DNA from: Zygnema cylindricum
Lineage: Eukaryota; Streptophyta; Zygnematophyceae; Zygnematales; Zygnemataceae
Direction: 5' to 3'
Length of the DNA stretch: 64,000 nt
NCBI GenBank assembly: GCA_037447655.1
Contig: JBBHKE010000584.1
Coordinates: 246,081 to 310,080 of the forward strand
Below, piece after piece: positions 33,914-47,500 of this stretch. The notes below the pieces were generated by a model. It was not told the DNA's origin. It ran no database searches and saw only the letters and a program-made list of their open reading frames with translations. Numbering within the stretch: the first letter of the stretch is position 1; every line of letters starts with the position of its first letter. Position numbers and translations under genes: made by a program.

Positions 33914-36150
33914 ATGAACAACGCTAATTTTATCAAAAATATGTTCTTAACTTCGGCAAATAAGGAGAAAACTCTCCATGGGAGGTGGACAGGAAGGAAA
34001 CCAGATTTGTCTAGTTTGAGAGTTTTCGAAAGTCAAACCTACAGTTTAGAGTCATATAAAACTAAATGGAAGCTACAGGTAAGAGGGAAACCGGGATATT
34101 TTGTAGGATATGATGAGAGCACTAAAGGATACCGAATGTATGATCTAAAAAAATATATATAATTTTGGTAAAACACATAGTGGTGATGAATGAACAAAAG
34201 TCCATTGATCCATTCAAATATAACAAGGAAGTCAAAATCAGATTTGTACCGTATCAGTTTTCTGATTTTGACTTCAGAATAAATGAGAAGAAAGATGGAG
34301 AAAGGGAAGAATTTGAAGATTTACCAAATGAGGAGGAAAGAACAACATCCGTGATTAACTCCTCGAGACGAAGTGGAAACCGGAAAAGGGCTTGATGAGA
34401 TACCGGAATTGGGAGAAAATGGAGCTCAAAATCCTCCTAAACAAAACCCGAGGATGCTTTCAATACCGACATCATATTTTGAAGGGGGGAGAAGAAGTAG
34501 CAAACGGCTCCAAGAAAGGTAGGTGAATAAAAAACTCACGAAGATGTCTCCTCTGGATGAGGCAAGATGTCTCCTCTGGATGAGCCTCAAACATACTTAG
34601 AGGCCATAAATACTCCGGAAAGTAGCCGATCGACAACTGCCATAAATGAGGAAATGGCTAATTTTATGGGAGCCGATACATGGGAGTTAGTAGGTTGTCC
34701 ACCAGACCGAAAACCAATTGGATGCAAGTGGGTTTTTAAACTTAAGCTAAACCTAGATAATACCATTGAGAGATACAAAGCTAGATTGGTTGCTAAAGGT
34801 TACACTCAAAAAGAGGGCATATACTATGAGGAAACTTTTGAACTAGTAATTAGATTCCCTTCAGTCAAAATCCTCTTAATTCTATCCTCTTAAGTCTAGC
34901 CTCATCACAGGATATGGAAATCCATCAAATGGATATTAAAACCGCCCTCTTACACGGAAAGTTGGAAGAGGAAATTTACATGAAGCAACCGGAAGTATTC
35001 GAGTAAAGTGGGGGTGTGCATGGTGATAAAATCACTCTATGGACTTCAGAAGGCCCCGCGTCAATGGAATATTAAATTGGACGAATTTCGGACCAGTTTG
35101 GGGTATCTCAGCATTATTGTTTGAGGGTGAGAATGGGGTGATATTTATTGCTATTTATGTGGATGATTTGTTAGTCTTAAGGAAATCCTTAGATAAGATT
35201 AACAAACTGAAATATGATCGTATAAATTTGTTTGACATGAAAGACCTCGCGAGGCAAAATATATTTTGGGAATCTAGATGGAGAGAGATAGAGGGAAAAG
35301 AATAATCACACTTACTTGGAAAGAAGCCATTGGAAATATGCTAGAAATTTTTCAGATGGATAGAGCAAATGGATGTACTTCTGCCATGAATCTCAACAAA
35401 ATCTCTGATGGGAGTGAAGAGGGAGGAATATTAATTATTAATGATGAGATGGATGAGGAAGAAAGAAGGTTTATGAAAAACATCCCTTATCGGCAGATTG
35501 TATGCAGTTTAATCTACTTTATGATCTGTACTCAATCGGACATAGCTACACCCATAGGTGTCCTCAGCAAAAGTCTAAATGAACCTAGAATGAGAGATTT
35601 GGGAGCAGCCAGAAGAGTGATGAGATATCTAGTGGGGACAAGAGAATTGTGGTTTTATTTGGGAGGGGAGCACACTAACATCACTATTTGGAGTGATGCC
35701 AGTTATGGAGATGTGCCTTTAAGGCGGTGTACAACTGTATATGTGTTGCAAGTTGGATCTGGTGCATACTTTTGGAGTAGCAAGCAACAGAAAGTAGTTG
35801 CTCAGTCCAATATGGAGGTTGAGTACATGGCTTCCCGTGCTACCACCAAAGAATTGATGTGGGTGAAGTGTCTTCTTTAAGAACTTGTGTTCATGAAATT
35901 TGAAACTCACAATGTTTTTTGTGAGGATTAACCTGCCATCTCTATTGCAGCTAATCCGAAACATCAATTCAAAGCTAAGCACATGGATATTAGACTAAGC
36001 TTTGTCAAAGAGAAGGTTGAAAATAAAATCATTAAAGTGGTTTATAAACCTGATAAAGAAATGATAGTAGACATGATGACCAAACCAGTGCCTTCTCCTA
36101 AGTTAATCATTTGCAGAGAAAATTGTGGATTGAAATTGAAAAGTGACTAG
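33914..36150 (+). pseudogene. 5'-truncated, broken Copia (Ty1) polyprotein
   Basis: Pieces follow in Copia order. The end of integrase lies at 33914-34160 (NNANFIKN, LRVF, KPGYFVGYDESTKGYR). A spacer at 34165-34550 is followed by the reverse transcriptase at 34567-35300 (WELVGCPPDRKPIGCKWVFK, YKARLVAKGYTQKEG, and an intact catalytic-box AIYVDDLLVL near 35150). Then comes the connection and RNase H at 35278-35930 (SDASYGD, YFWSSKQQKVVAQS, EYMA). Several in-frame stops and frameshifts separate them (for example near 34893, 35005 and 35878). Gag, protease and most of integrase are absent, as is the 5' LTR. The element is dead. Its 3' LTR follows directly. Confidence 0.9.
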
Positions 36151-36163
36151 GAATTAACGGGAG

Positions 36164-37171
36164 TGTTGAAAAAGGTAATTCATAGTTCATTTATAAAGGC
36201 AGAGGCAAAATAGAAGCTGTATAGGAAAAGTAGCCATGGCTGCCTATGGCAGCCAAAGCTAAGGGAGAGAGAAGAAGAAAGGACCACACCAAAAACAGTG
36301 ACCCAGACAAGATTTCATCTTGGATCCTATAACGTACAAATATAGTCGTCCGCCTTATCCGCTGAGTTGTAGAAGTAGCGTTAATGATATAAGGCTTGAT
36401 AGGTATATAAAATGTTCACAAAGCTATAAACCATTAAACGGCGCTTGACGAATTGGTGAACATGGAACCGACGGAGTACAAAGGCTTCTAAGAACATTCT
36501 GCCCGCCGTTTAAATCGAACGGACAACTCGCGTGAAAGTCGACAACTCGGAATGGCCTTTCTGGCGGCTTGCGCCAAAAGAGCCACATAGTGACACGTGG
36601 CAGGTCGCCGGAGGTCGGCGTAACAAGACAGGACAGATCCATGGTGTTGGACATAGAAGGTACACCATCATTAGTGGTGTCGTACAGCTGCCGTACAATT
36701 TCTGTAGCGGCTAGTACATTTTGTACATTAATTTACTGTCCTCTCATTGGCTAAGGGTGTAGCGGCTAGTACATTTTGTACATTAATTTACAGTCCTCTC
36801 ATTGGCTAAGGGTGGGTTTAGTAAGCAGGTGCTGAGAGTAGGTAGTTTAGACTTAGAGTATTTTTGAAGCCCTATGAGAGTAGGTAGTTTAGACTTAGAG
36901 TATTTTTGAAGTCCTCTCTCACAGAGGCCATTTGTATAAATCCGTTGGCTTTGAACAACCATAACTTACTACTCAGTGGAGCAAATTTAATGATTCTTTT
37001 TTTGTTCGGCTCACGAGAGTTGGGCCCTCACAAGGGTGAGGCTGGTCAGAATATTTGTGTGCCTGGGTGGCACTTATTCAGTGGGAAAGTGGAAGGGGCA
37101 ATTATTATCCTAAAGGCTTTACATAGGCTGCATACTCTGTGGGTCAATGGAGGCCACAGAGTTTTAAGGTA
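36164..37171 (+). mobile_element. 3' LTR of the Copia element, with internal duplications
   Basis: Starts TGTTGAAAAAGG right after a purine tract (AACGGGAG), the usual polypurine priming site. Its end (about GAGTTTTAAG) is placed by alignment to the solo LTR at 25899-26932. It holds two fresh-looking tandem duplications: a 55-bp unit at 36703-36757/36758-36812 with TAGCGGCTAGTACATTTTG, and a unit of about 42 bp at 36834-36875/36876-36915 with GTAGGTAGTTTAGACTTAG. Confidence 0.75.
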
Positions 37172-40100
37172 AAGTGTAAATGTTTAAAATACAAAAAATA
37201 AAAATAAACCTTGAACATATAAACATTTTTTTTTCAATGGGTAAGTTTTATATATTTAAAGAAAAATATAACACGTTTAGATGATGTTGTACCAAAAGAA
37301 TAATAAAATAATAAAATTAAAAATATTAACAAATTTAACTTAATTTTAAATATTTAAAATATATCTTTAATTTGAAATCTTTTTGATTTTTTTTATTCTT
37401 TGGTACAACATTATCTAAACGTGTTCTATTTTCTTTAAATATAAGTTATTTGATTTTTTTATATTATTCATTAATTTTTTTTTATTATTATTATTATTAA
37501 AAATATAAATTGTATTAAAAATAAAGAAAAAAAAAAAAAAAAAAAAATTTTAAACATATAAATTTTATTAAAATAATAATAATAATAATAGTAATAATTA
37601 ATATTAATTAATATTTATTATTAATTAATAATTATTTCTATTAATTTTATTAATTTTAAACACATTTAACAGTAAACAACAAGACACAAGAACAATTATT
37701 GCTTTTCTTTTCAAAATGAACATCATGGTCGCTAAATTTGATAAAAAAAAATCATTTTTTTAACAATTATTTTACTAAAAAATGAAAATTGTCTTTTCAA
37801 AACGGATGACTGTTCATACAAGTTAGATGTGCAAAGCTTAATTGAACGTATTGTATTGAAAAATAATAATTGTGTGGGTGTAGTCGTAGTCGCTAAGTAA
37901 GTTTGTTTAAGTCTAGTCACCAGGTAGATTTTGATGTTTTGGTAAATGATGTAAAACTGTACCCATCAAAAAAAAAATCGTAATTGACGTAAAATTATTC
38001 GCATAAAAAGGGAAAAAAACAATTGCTAATATAATTAATTTTTATAACGTTTAGAATGCGTATTTATATTGACGACATAATATTTGTACTAATAAGCTAT
38101 TGGCTTATTGAATAAGTTTCATTTGTAGTTTTTATTTGCGTTTCAATAGATTTGGCAGTGTGCGGCGAGATTGTTGAACTTAAACACTCTGATATTCGTG
38201 ATTCGGTTGCAATAAACCTTTTTTTATAGGTGAGGTCGTTGAGTTTAAGAACGAATATATTGTCACGTAAGCGATACTAAATGTAGATATGACAAAACAC
38301 CATTGAATTGTAATCGATCTTGTTTTCAAGCTATCCGCGAAACCCATCATCTCCAACCTATTTGACCATGTGGTGAGCTTCAACATAGAAAAAGAAATTA
38401 AAAGTTTTTCATAAAATTGTGACATGAGAGAAAGAAAAAGGCAACAAAAAAATGATAAAAAAATAACTACTGAAAAAAAAGTACAACCTATTATAGAACA
38501 CAATAGGTAAATCAAGCATCGTGACGCGCGATAAAAAGTTTTCAAAACGATTAATTTGTTAAAGTTAGAGCACAATAGGTAAAGCGCGCGCAATAATTTT
38601 ATTTCAAAATGCCTTATTTGTTAAAGTTCTCATTTGTCGATATTGGCTAAAAAATGACTGAATCAGATCGCAACACTCTATAAATAAAGTCGCCTCTTTT
38701 CTGACATTTGGAATTCTTTTTCTCACGCAAATTACATGATTGCATTTATATTATTCAAATATTGTTGTTAAAGGTTTAAAACGAACAATGGCGCGTGACG
38801 TTGTCATAAATTATTAAACCCTTAAAGTAAAAATAAAGATTTGTGATAATTCAATGTTGGTATGTGATATAGCTTGCAATTTTTGTTTCAAACGACTTTC
38901 GAGTAATATTGAAATAACGATATACAGGATACATAATATACAGTATATTATGCAAATCAATATCCCAAAACAATGGCTTTATACTACGATGGCTTTATAC
39001 TTTGATTAAACATAAATATTAGTTTTAAACACGATGTTTGATTTTTGATTTTACACCTTGTGAAATCAAGCATCTATACTCTGGTTAGACAAGACCACCA
39101 TAGTTTTTGACGGGCTAACTTTTTTAAGTTTGACACGTTCACTCGACCTATCATTCTTTTGCCTTTAAGGTTGCTATATTTCTCGTGTGAAGCTTAATAA
39201 ACAAACACTTTTAACTCTAATGTTCGACAATTTTTAGAATAGTTTAACGAAGATGTTTTTATAGCTAAACCAAGATATTCTCTTGGCATTTTGTTTGTTA
39301 ATTCTTAGTATAAAGCTTAACCTAGATAATTTTCATTCCATTCAAGGAATAATTTTTAGTATTCTTATTGTTTGAGAAGTTAAACGCAACTACAAAAAGA
39401 TAATTAATTGCTATTTCATATTTTTTTTGCTTTTTCCCTAACGTAGTTATAAGGTAAGCATTTACGATAAACTTCATCTGGTCATTTTAACAAATTTCCT
39501 ACTGTTTTAGAACATAAAGACATTTTACTTAGAAGTGTAGATGTTCTTACAATTTAAAGCATCTATAAATCATACATATTCTACATTATATGATTCCTCT
39601 AACACATAACAAAAATGGAAGAAAACAGTGTGAATAGTTTTTATAAAAATTATCGCTTCGTAAAGTGACATTAAAATTTATTATAAATTGTACAAATAGA
39701 TACAAAACGCTTTACTTGTGGAATGCATATGCGTCAAAGAGCTCCAGTGGAGAAATTTGTTAAATTGCCGAAACAACCTCTTTGAAATTAATAATTATTT
39801 GGATTTGTGATTTGAACTGTCCGAATGAAATCTCTTCCGTCTATTATGTTTCTTTATCGTTGACATACAAGTTTTTACAAAATAACATTGAAATTACCCT
39901 CTCTAAATGTGGAAAGATCTCTAATTTACATCGATAACCTCTCGGGCTTTTCGCGGTTTCAATGACTTCAACACGAATCCTTAACTTTGTTTGTGATATC
40001 AATCACCTATTTTTCTTTTTTTCGAGTAACAAAAGTAGGTGTGAATGTGACAATTTACGATGATGATGGGATGGGGAAGATGACGCCCGTTCAAATCTTT

Positions 40101-40639
40101 GCATCCTAGCTATAGCCGCTCAGTAACTTACGGTAAAAAAAAAATATTCTATTTAAAACGATACTTGTTATTCTCTTTTTATATTAGGTTTTTTGAAATT
40201 GAAAATGCAAAAAAAAAAAATACTACTTCCGCATTTTTTAGCTTTTTTGAATGTCTTTGTCTTACGTGCTCTTTTCATGCGTGTTCGTTTCTTTCGCTTG
40301 CTATTTTGCCTACTTCCCTCCACATGTAGTTAATCAATTTTGGCATTGCCGCCCCTTTTTGTTCTCAATGGTTTCCTATCGTTTTTTTTTTAATAAATTA
40401 TTCAATTACATTGGAAGAAGCAACAATAAAAAAAGCAACACCATATTAGTGTACCCGACCCAACAATACCTGGCCTAACCACGCCAGGGCTAAAGATTTG
40501 CAAAAGGCACAACAAATCAAACGGAGCTCATCATGCTCTATAACATGGTTGCAAGAGAAGCCTATGGGACTACGTTATCGAGTTATGGTGGATGAGGGAC
40601 GTAAAGTCTAAACTTGACAGCGATGGTGAGCTAGCAAGG

Positions 40640-40960
40640 CGTTATATAATGTGACTTTGTTGAATAACGTGACTTAGTTAAATAATAATGCGAATTTGGT
40701 AAGTAATGCGAGTTTGTTAAAAAATGGGACTTCTTGTTGAACAATGGGACTAATAGGTCTTTGTTGAACTGTGGGAAATTGGTGAACAACGGGAGTTTGT
40801 TGTACAACGGGACTTTGTTGAGCAACAAGACTTTATTTAACAACGGGACTTAGTTGCATGATGTGACTTTGTTAGAGAATGTGACTTCGTTAAATAACAT
40901 GACTTGACTTTGTTAAATAGTGGACATTGTTAAATAACACGACTTTGTTAAATGATGCGA
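40640..40960 (+). repeat. Degenerate minisatellite of about 20 bp (GTGACTTTGTTAAATAAC)
   Basis: Roughly fifteen imperfect units such as GGGACTTTGTTGAGCAAC and GTGACTTCGTTAAATAAC, with considerable length drift. The open frame across it is repetitive and not a protein. Confidence 0.75.
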
Positions 40961-41710
40961 ATGTATTTCATTTTAACGGTTCGTTAGACATTTTTGTATA
41001 TATGGTTTAAACAGTCATATTGACTAACCTTCGCCATCTTTTCTTCTCATAGATAACCAATGCAACACAGACGGGGATGGGGCATCCTGTCGAATGGGGG
41101 ATCCTACTGAAGATACTATGAACCACAAGGGGAGGAAGGGAGGGGGGGGGAGAGGAGGGAATACTATTTATTGAGGAAAGGGGAGAGAAGAATGGCAATT
41201 GTTATAATGACTCCCAATTGATATATTTGCTCCCATTTCATATACGAATTGTTTTTTTGTCACATTCGAAAAAGCTTTATAAAAAATGTGCGGTGTTAAA
41301 CCATCCGGTTACATGGATACAGAAGAAAGGAAAAACTGAAACGGAACTGAAAAACCACAAAAAAAAACAAAAAAAAAAAATATTGTGGATTGTACTATGT
41401 GGAAGAAGCTCATAGACAAAAAAATAAGGAAGGAGACAAACTAATGAAAGGAATCGACCGTTAACTTACCATTATTCATCAACTTATAAGTTACTGTTTA
41501 ACTCAAGATCCTGAAAAGATATATGTTTTGAGGAGAACAGTCAAATGAGAAATTGAAACAGAAAACACTAAAAAATGAAAAAATGCAATTGAGGCTTACA
41601 TTCTAATTTAAAATGTGCTTTGATGTTTTGCCTAGAAAATGTGACGCCGATCACGTTAGAATTAAGTCGTTTGACGGAAGATTAAGCCCACCAAAGAGGA
41701 AACCATAAAA

Positions 41711-41990
41711 AATGTTTATTAATAAAAAAAGTCACTTTATAAAAACACATCACCTACAAACGTCACCTATTAAAAAACGTCAATTACTAAAAACGTCTCT
41801 TAAAAAAAAAATCGTTGCTTTTGACTTCCTCATCCTTTTTATTTTATTCCACTCACATGTAGTCTCAGATGGTTTACCATCGCACTTTATAAAAAAGTCG
41901 GCCCCTTTAAAAACGTTACCTATTAAAGAACGTCACCTATTAAAATACGGCACTGAATAAAAAACGTCACCAATTGAAAAACATCACATA
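41711..41990 (+). repeat. Degenerate minisatellite of about 18 bp (AAAAACGTCACCTATT)
   Basis: Repeated AACGTCACCTATTAAA-type units in two blocks (41725-41810 and 41895-41990), separated by a segment with the dispersed motif GATGGTTTACCATC at 41868-41881. Confidence 0.7.
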
Positions 41991-42559
41991 TTACTTCACT
42001 TTTTGGGGGCCTCCAAATAGAAACCGAGAGTCAAATGGAAACAGGGAAAAAACTACATTCCCCTTAAAACTATTTTCTTAACTATTGTTTCAACAAGGAT
42101 ATCGGAGGTGTCCTTTTATTAGTGCTCTCCACACAAACAATAAACACTGTTTATGCCACAAAAGAGTAACAGGAATATTGGAAAACTGGATGAATTAGTT
42201 CAAGTTTGTGGCTTAGTTATGTCCAAAAAAAGCCATAAACATTGTAAAAAAACAAACAAAAAAAGGAACTTTGTCCAATTTTGCAACATGAACAATGAAC
42301 ATGAACATCTTTGTCTTTTATGCAGAAAAAGAAAAACGTAAATTCACGACAATGGACGAAAACTTTCCAAAAAAGAACTATCAAAAGTTTTCTCACTTTG
42401 TCTTTTCGAACAAAACTTCACAAAATCCTCGACAAAAGACAAATGGGCCAACGATTAATAAGGAACAGAAGGACAATATTTTTGAAGAGAAGTGTCAGGT
42501 TCCAAAGTCGTACTAAAAAAATAAAAAAGCCACATCATTTGGATCTTCTCCCTCTCCTT

Positions 42560-42865
42560 CCATTCCTAGTGAAACCTCTCTCCTTCCTCTCTCTTTCTTT
42601 CGTGTCTAGTGAAACCTCTCTCTCCTTCTTTCGCCTCTAGTGAAACCTTTCTGTTTCCTTCTTAAATCTCTAGTGACACCATTTCCTCTCTCCTTACATC
42701 TCAGGTGAAGCTTTTCTCTCTCCTCCTGTTTCTGGTGAAACCATTTTTGTTCCTTCGTCTCTAGTGAACCATTTTCTTTCCTTTCAACTTTAGTGACCCC
42801 TCCCTCTCTCCTTCTTTCTTCTCTAGTCAAACATTTCTCTCTGCTTTCGTCTTTATTGAGAATTA
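42560..42865 (+). repeat. Minisatellite of about 30-33 bp (TCTAGTGAAACC...CTCTCCTT)
   Basis: Eight or nine imperfect units, each with a TCTAGTGAAACC-like core followed by a pyrimidine tract. It lies directly downstream of the CBP20 stop codon, so it may be in the 3' untranslated region of that gene. Confidence 0.8.
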
Positions 42866-42923
42866 AAAAGAGGACGATTCCTTTGTATATCCACTTCTCC
42901 AATATTGGTACTTTGAGAAGTTT

Positions 42924-43178
42924 TCAAACCTTCCCTCCTTCTTCATCCGAGTCATCGCCACGATCCCGAAACCGAGGATTGCGTTCCTGCAGGGAGGGAG
43001 GGAGAGGGGGTCAAGGGGGAGGGGGAGAGGAAGAGGGAGAGCAAAACAGAAGTGGCCCCATTATTTGGTTCTCTGTTTGAATCCGTAACAAACCAGAAGT
43101 CACAAATGATGCTGTTATGAGGAACAACGAGGGAGAAAGAGAGCACGAGGGAACCAGTGTGATGAGGAGAGCGAGAAC

Positions 43179-43227
<49 letters not shown>

Positions 43228-44503
43228 CACAGGTCTGGTTTCCGGTTCTGTTGTCTCCTTGACAGCAGGCTCAGAGGGCACCGCCGGTCCTTCCTCTCTC
43301 CCTCGCTTTCTTCCCGACTCTGTGAACCCCAAATAAACCCACATTAATTTATTACTCTAGTACAAATTTTAATTTTATTACTTCTTTACAGAATTATGTT
43401 TACTACTCTTTTACAAAATTCCCCACTTTTTAGTAAACTTCCTAAAAAAATACTTTATAATCCACACAAAATTACTTTATGATACATCACAAAATCATTC
43501 ACTTTAACAAATAGACCGGTGTATTACGAAATTATCCACTGTATTACATGTATGGTATCCTAAAAAGAGCCTCTAAAAATAAACCTTTTTCTTTTATACC
43601 CCTTTATCTTACATTTTACTTACAATAGTTCAGTTAAGTTCTGGAGGTGAATTCAAATCATAATGATCCTATATTATTCCTTTTATTTATAATTTTACTT
43701 AAATATTTTAATAAAAGATAAACCTGCAATTGGAACTTACCTCTCCTTTGGGGCCCTCCTCCTCCTTGTCTTCCAGGATCTACAAAAAAAACAATAATAA
43801 TAAAAATAATAACAATGATAATAACAATAATTTTAGTAGAAATAAGTAATCGGTTTATTAAAAAACAATCTCTCCCTCTCTCTCAACATTTGTTAGAGAA
43901 AACCATCCCCATTAGTGTTGAACAAAACAACACACATTGGAAGTTTTTTGCAAAACAATTTTTGATGAGTAACACGACAGAAAAGAAAGAAAGAAAAGAA
44001 ATGAGATGGGAAAGCAAAAAAAAACCTCGACTCAGATTCCTTCATAGAGAGCTTTTATGCATTACTCTCCTTCCCACCTCGACATACTTCTCCCACCTTT
44101 TCTGCCCTTCCCTTCCCTCCCCTCCCCTCCCACCACTCCCCTCAAACACTTCCAACCTTTTTGTAACGCCTCCTTCCTAGTGTTGGGTATCGAGGACCAC
44201 TTTCCGATATTCAATATGTACCGAATTTTAGGTACCCGATAATCGATATATCGCTTCGATATATCGAGGCTGCATATCGCGATTTTTCTGCGATATATAC
44301 ATCTTTATTTACTTTTTTTCTCATCCCTCCCCACTGAGCGGCCACGCGGGTATCGTACGATTTTCCGGGATTATCGCGATATGAATTTACCCGATACCCA
44401 ACACTACTCCTTACCTCTCCTTCGTACTTCATGTACAATTTCTCCGACAAAACCCAAAAACCTCTCCCTCCCTCCCTCCCTCCCTCCCTCCCTCCCTCCC
44501 TTC

Positions 44504-44547
<44 letters not shown>

Positions 44548-47500
44548 AACACTTCCTTATATCCCGTTTCAACAAAATTTGGTGAACCTCCACCACACCA
44601 AATACTAACAAGAGTGTGTTTGAGAGAGAGAGGGGGGGAGGGAGAGGGAGAGAAGAGGGAGAGAAAGAAAGTGAGAGAGAGACAGGTGGGAGAGAGGGAG
44701 AGGAGATTAAGAGGGAGAGAAAGGGAGATAGTAGAGAGTGCGAGAGAGGGAGAGAGAGAAAAAGAGAGAGGAAGAGAGGAGAGGGTTGGAGAGAGGCAGT
44801 GAGGAAGGGATGGAGAGAGGGAGAGAGGGAGAGGGATGGAGAGAGGGAGAGAGAGGGGAAAAGGGAGAGGCGGGGGGAGAGAGGAGAGTGAGCGAGCAAA
44901 GAGGGAGAGAGAGAGAATCTATCTGAAGGAGAGAGTTACTTAAGATCCTTATGACGGCTTCTTCTTTTAAAGGTTTTAGTTCAAAAAACTGCCATTAACT
45001 TTAAGCCAAACCGAACGGAAACAGAAATAGAAACAGAAACGGAAACGGAAACCGGAACAGAGCGAACGGGAAAGGGAACAAAGCTCACATGGAACAGGTT
45101 GGATTCCAGGAAAAATTCGTCCCTCGAAAGCCCGAGGCAAACCCATTTCTGGACTTCCTAACTCTCTGTATCGCAATTTTGCAATCTCCTCTTGTACCCC
45201 TTTTCCATATCCTCCACGACGTACTTAAATAACGTTAAGGAACCTCCAAAACTTTAGCCGCACTGCTGCCCTCTCCCCCTCCCCCTCCCCCTCCCCCTCT
45301 CCCTTTCCCTCTCCCTCACCCCCCTTTTTAAGTTTGACAAAAGCAAAACGTTTAACAAATGGTAAAATTTGAAAAGTCATATAATTATTCATAGCCTCCT
45401 ACTTTTCTGACCATATTGGAGAAAGAATAGTCCCCAACTCTGGTCTACCCGACAAGAGAGATATATCCACAGATTTGTGAATAAGATTAAACACCCAAAA
45501 TTAACTGCCCATTGCTGTTAGAGTTAAAAACACTAATATGGTCTCGACTTTTTATGGCCGGAAATCATAAAACAGTGTTAATAACGTTATTTAAGGGAGA
45601 GGCCTTAAATCGCCAGTCACGTCACTCTACCCTAACTTAGTACTACTGATACTAATTTCGATTGATACTCATTTCGCTTTGATACTACAAGCAATAAACA
45701 GTGTATACTGCCCATCGCTATTAGTGTAACGGAATATATTAGTGTAAATGTGGAATTGTAATGAATTATACTTATTTAGTGTAGGGAGACGTAGCGGATT
45801 GTGTCTTCCCATTCTCTTACATAATGTTATAAACAACGTTTTCTGACTTTCGGCCAAAAAAAGTCATGAACGAATAAGTGTTATTAACACTAATAGCGAT
45901 TGGCAGTGTGGACATTTGCCACATGCAGACATCTGATGAAAGAATAAGTTGAATTTGAAAGGATATCAGGATCAAAGTCTGTCCGATATTCATCCCTAAC
46001 CTGCAAAAAAAAATCTTACACCAATGCTTAAAAAACTTGAAGTTGATGTGCAAATATCAACATGCAAAAGAATAGAAAGCACGCAAATTACAGTGCGGAC
46101 TTCTTTCACATAGACAATATTGTTTACAAGTTTTTCAAGTTTTAAGTTTTGTAGACTAAAAATAACAGAATCACGCTTTTCGTTGCCTACAAAGCAAAAA
46201 ACCATGAACAAATTCACCATGTAGAACAAACATTTACTATTCTTCCTTCGCATTCATACTAATCGTGTTACTTTGAGACAAACAAATGGCATTCATCTCC
46301 CTCTCGTCCTCACTTCCTTCTCTCGGTTAAACTCTCTTATCCTTCCCACTTCACCACCCATAGCTGTCTAAAAAGTCAGATACGCATTTGTATCGCTAAA
46401 TACGGATAATCGTCCTCACCTGTCCACCGCTCCGACCTCTACCCCATTGTCGGCCTTCTTCAAATCCCCAATCAAAATCGGCACGAATTGGACGATCATC
46501 TAATATACTTCCACTTATATATTTCACCGCATCTTCTGTATCTTCACGAGTATAATACCTGTCCCCTCACTCATTCCCATAGTAAAATCAACGTGGTCTC
46601 TGCAACCTATTTAAAGAAGTCAATCTAGTTTTTATCAGCTTCACTAAACCACTGAACAACCGTCCACTTATGTTGATGATTCCAACCACTGTGATCCAAT
46701 TTATGGCGGTAAACACAAACAGCAACGGTTTTCAAGTATAATAAAAAAGATGTAAACTATCATGAAAAAGGAGAAAAAATAATATTTCGGTTAACAAGCA
46801 ATGGAGAACACCAGATATTAAACATGAAGATCCAGCAGTGACACAGCAAAAATCAAAGACTTGGTAACTCTACCGAGGAATTTTAACCAACAAAACCTTC
46901 AAAATACTTTAGAAGGTGTCTTTAACTCACTGTACAAAACAGAATCCACACGGTGTCATAGTGTTTTTGTCAAGTCCCATAATAATCTTCTTAATTTCCC
47001 CAGTACGATGAAATACTTCATAAATTTGCTCTTCGGTAGTGTAAAATGAAAGATTTCCAATATATACAGTTGTACTGGTATGCAACGCTTGAACGTAATC
47101 CTCTTGAGCTCCTTTAAATCGACGATCTCTATAAGCAGAAACAGGACCATTGGCCTGTTTTTCCCAAATTTTTGTAAGTCAGAGTCACGAAATTTGTTGA
47201 GAATACAAAAGTAATGCATCCAAACCCGAACTCATGTGGTATACAAAAGTTAATAAACATATGTGTTGGATTTCCACTTGTTACTTAGTACAATCCACTC
47301 CAGTTATTATGCTATGGACATTACACATTTACCAAAAAACTTCGGTTCTGTTTCTGAAACTGCACCGTGAATAGCTATTAGCATTAATAACACTAATCCG
47401 GTGCCAGTTTTTTTTCTGACCCCTGAACATAAAATAGCGTTAATGAGACTAAATGTTTTATTCTAAACGCTGATTTAGTGTGAGGTTGAAAATCATCCAC

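Larger units (their letters stand above)
37172..42923. other. AT-rich gene-free stretch with minisatellites
   Basis: No gene is supported between the Copia LTR and the CBP20 gene. Long A/T tracts occur at 37200-37700 and about 40200. Two copies of the dispersed GATGGTTTACCATC motif lie at about 41292 and 41868. Three minisatellites are listed separately. Confidence 0.55.

Noticed and set aside
40640-42865. CRISPR-like spacing of repeats
   Set aside because: Units drift in length and sequence, have no constant repeat with unique spacers, and the context is plant nuclear. These are minisatellites.
44976-45088. Extension of CBP20 exon 5 to a stop at 44976
   Set aside because: The extension turns into repeats from a (GAAACG)n-like tract. 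A good donor (CCAT|GTGAGC) at 45089/45088 leads in correct phase to three further exons encoding a plant-type basic/acidic tail.
45910-45966. Reading through from CBP20 exon 4 to a stop in the MITE as a truncated protein
   Set aside because: The U12 AT-AC signals are exact and splicing restores the conserved RGGYGKG sequence, so truncation is not the default reading.
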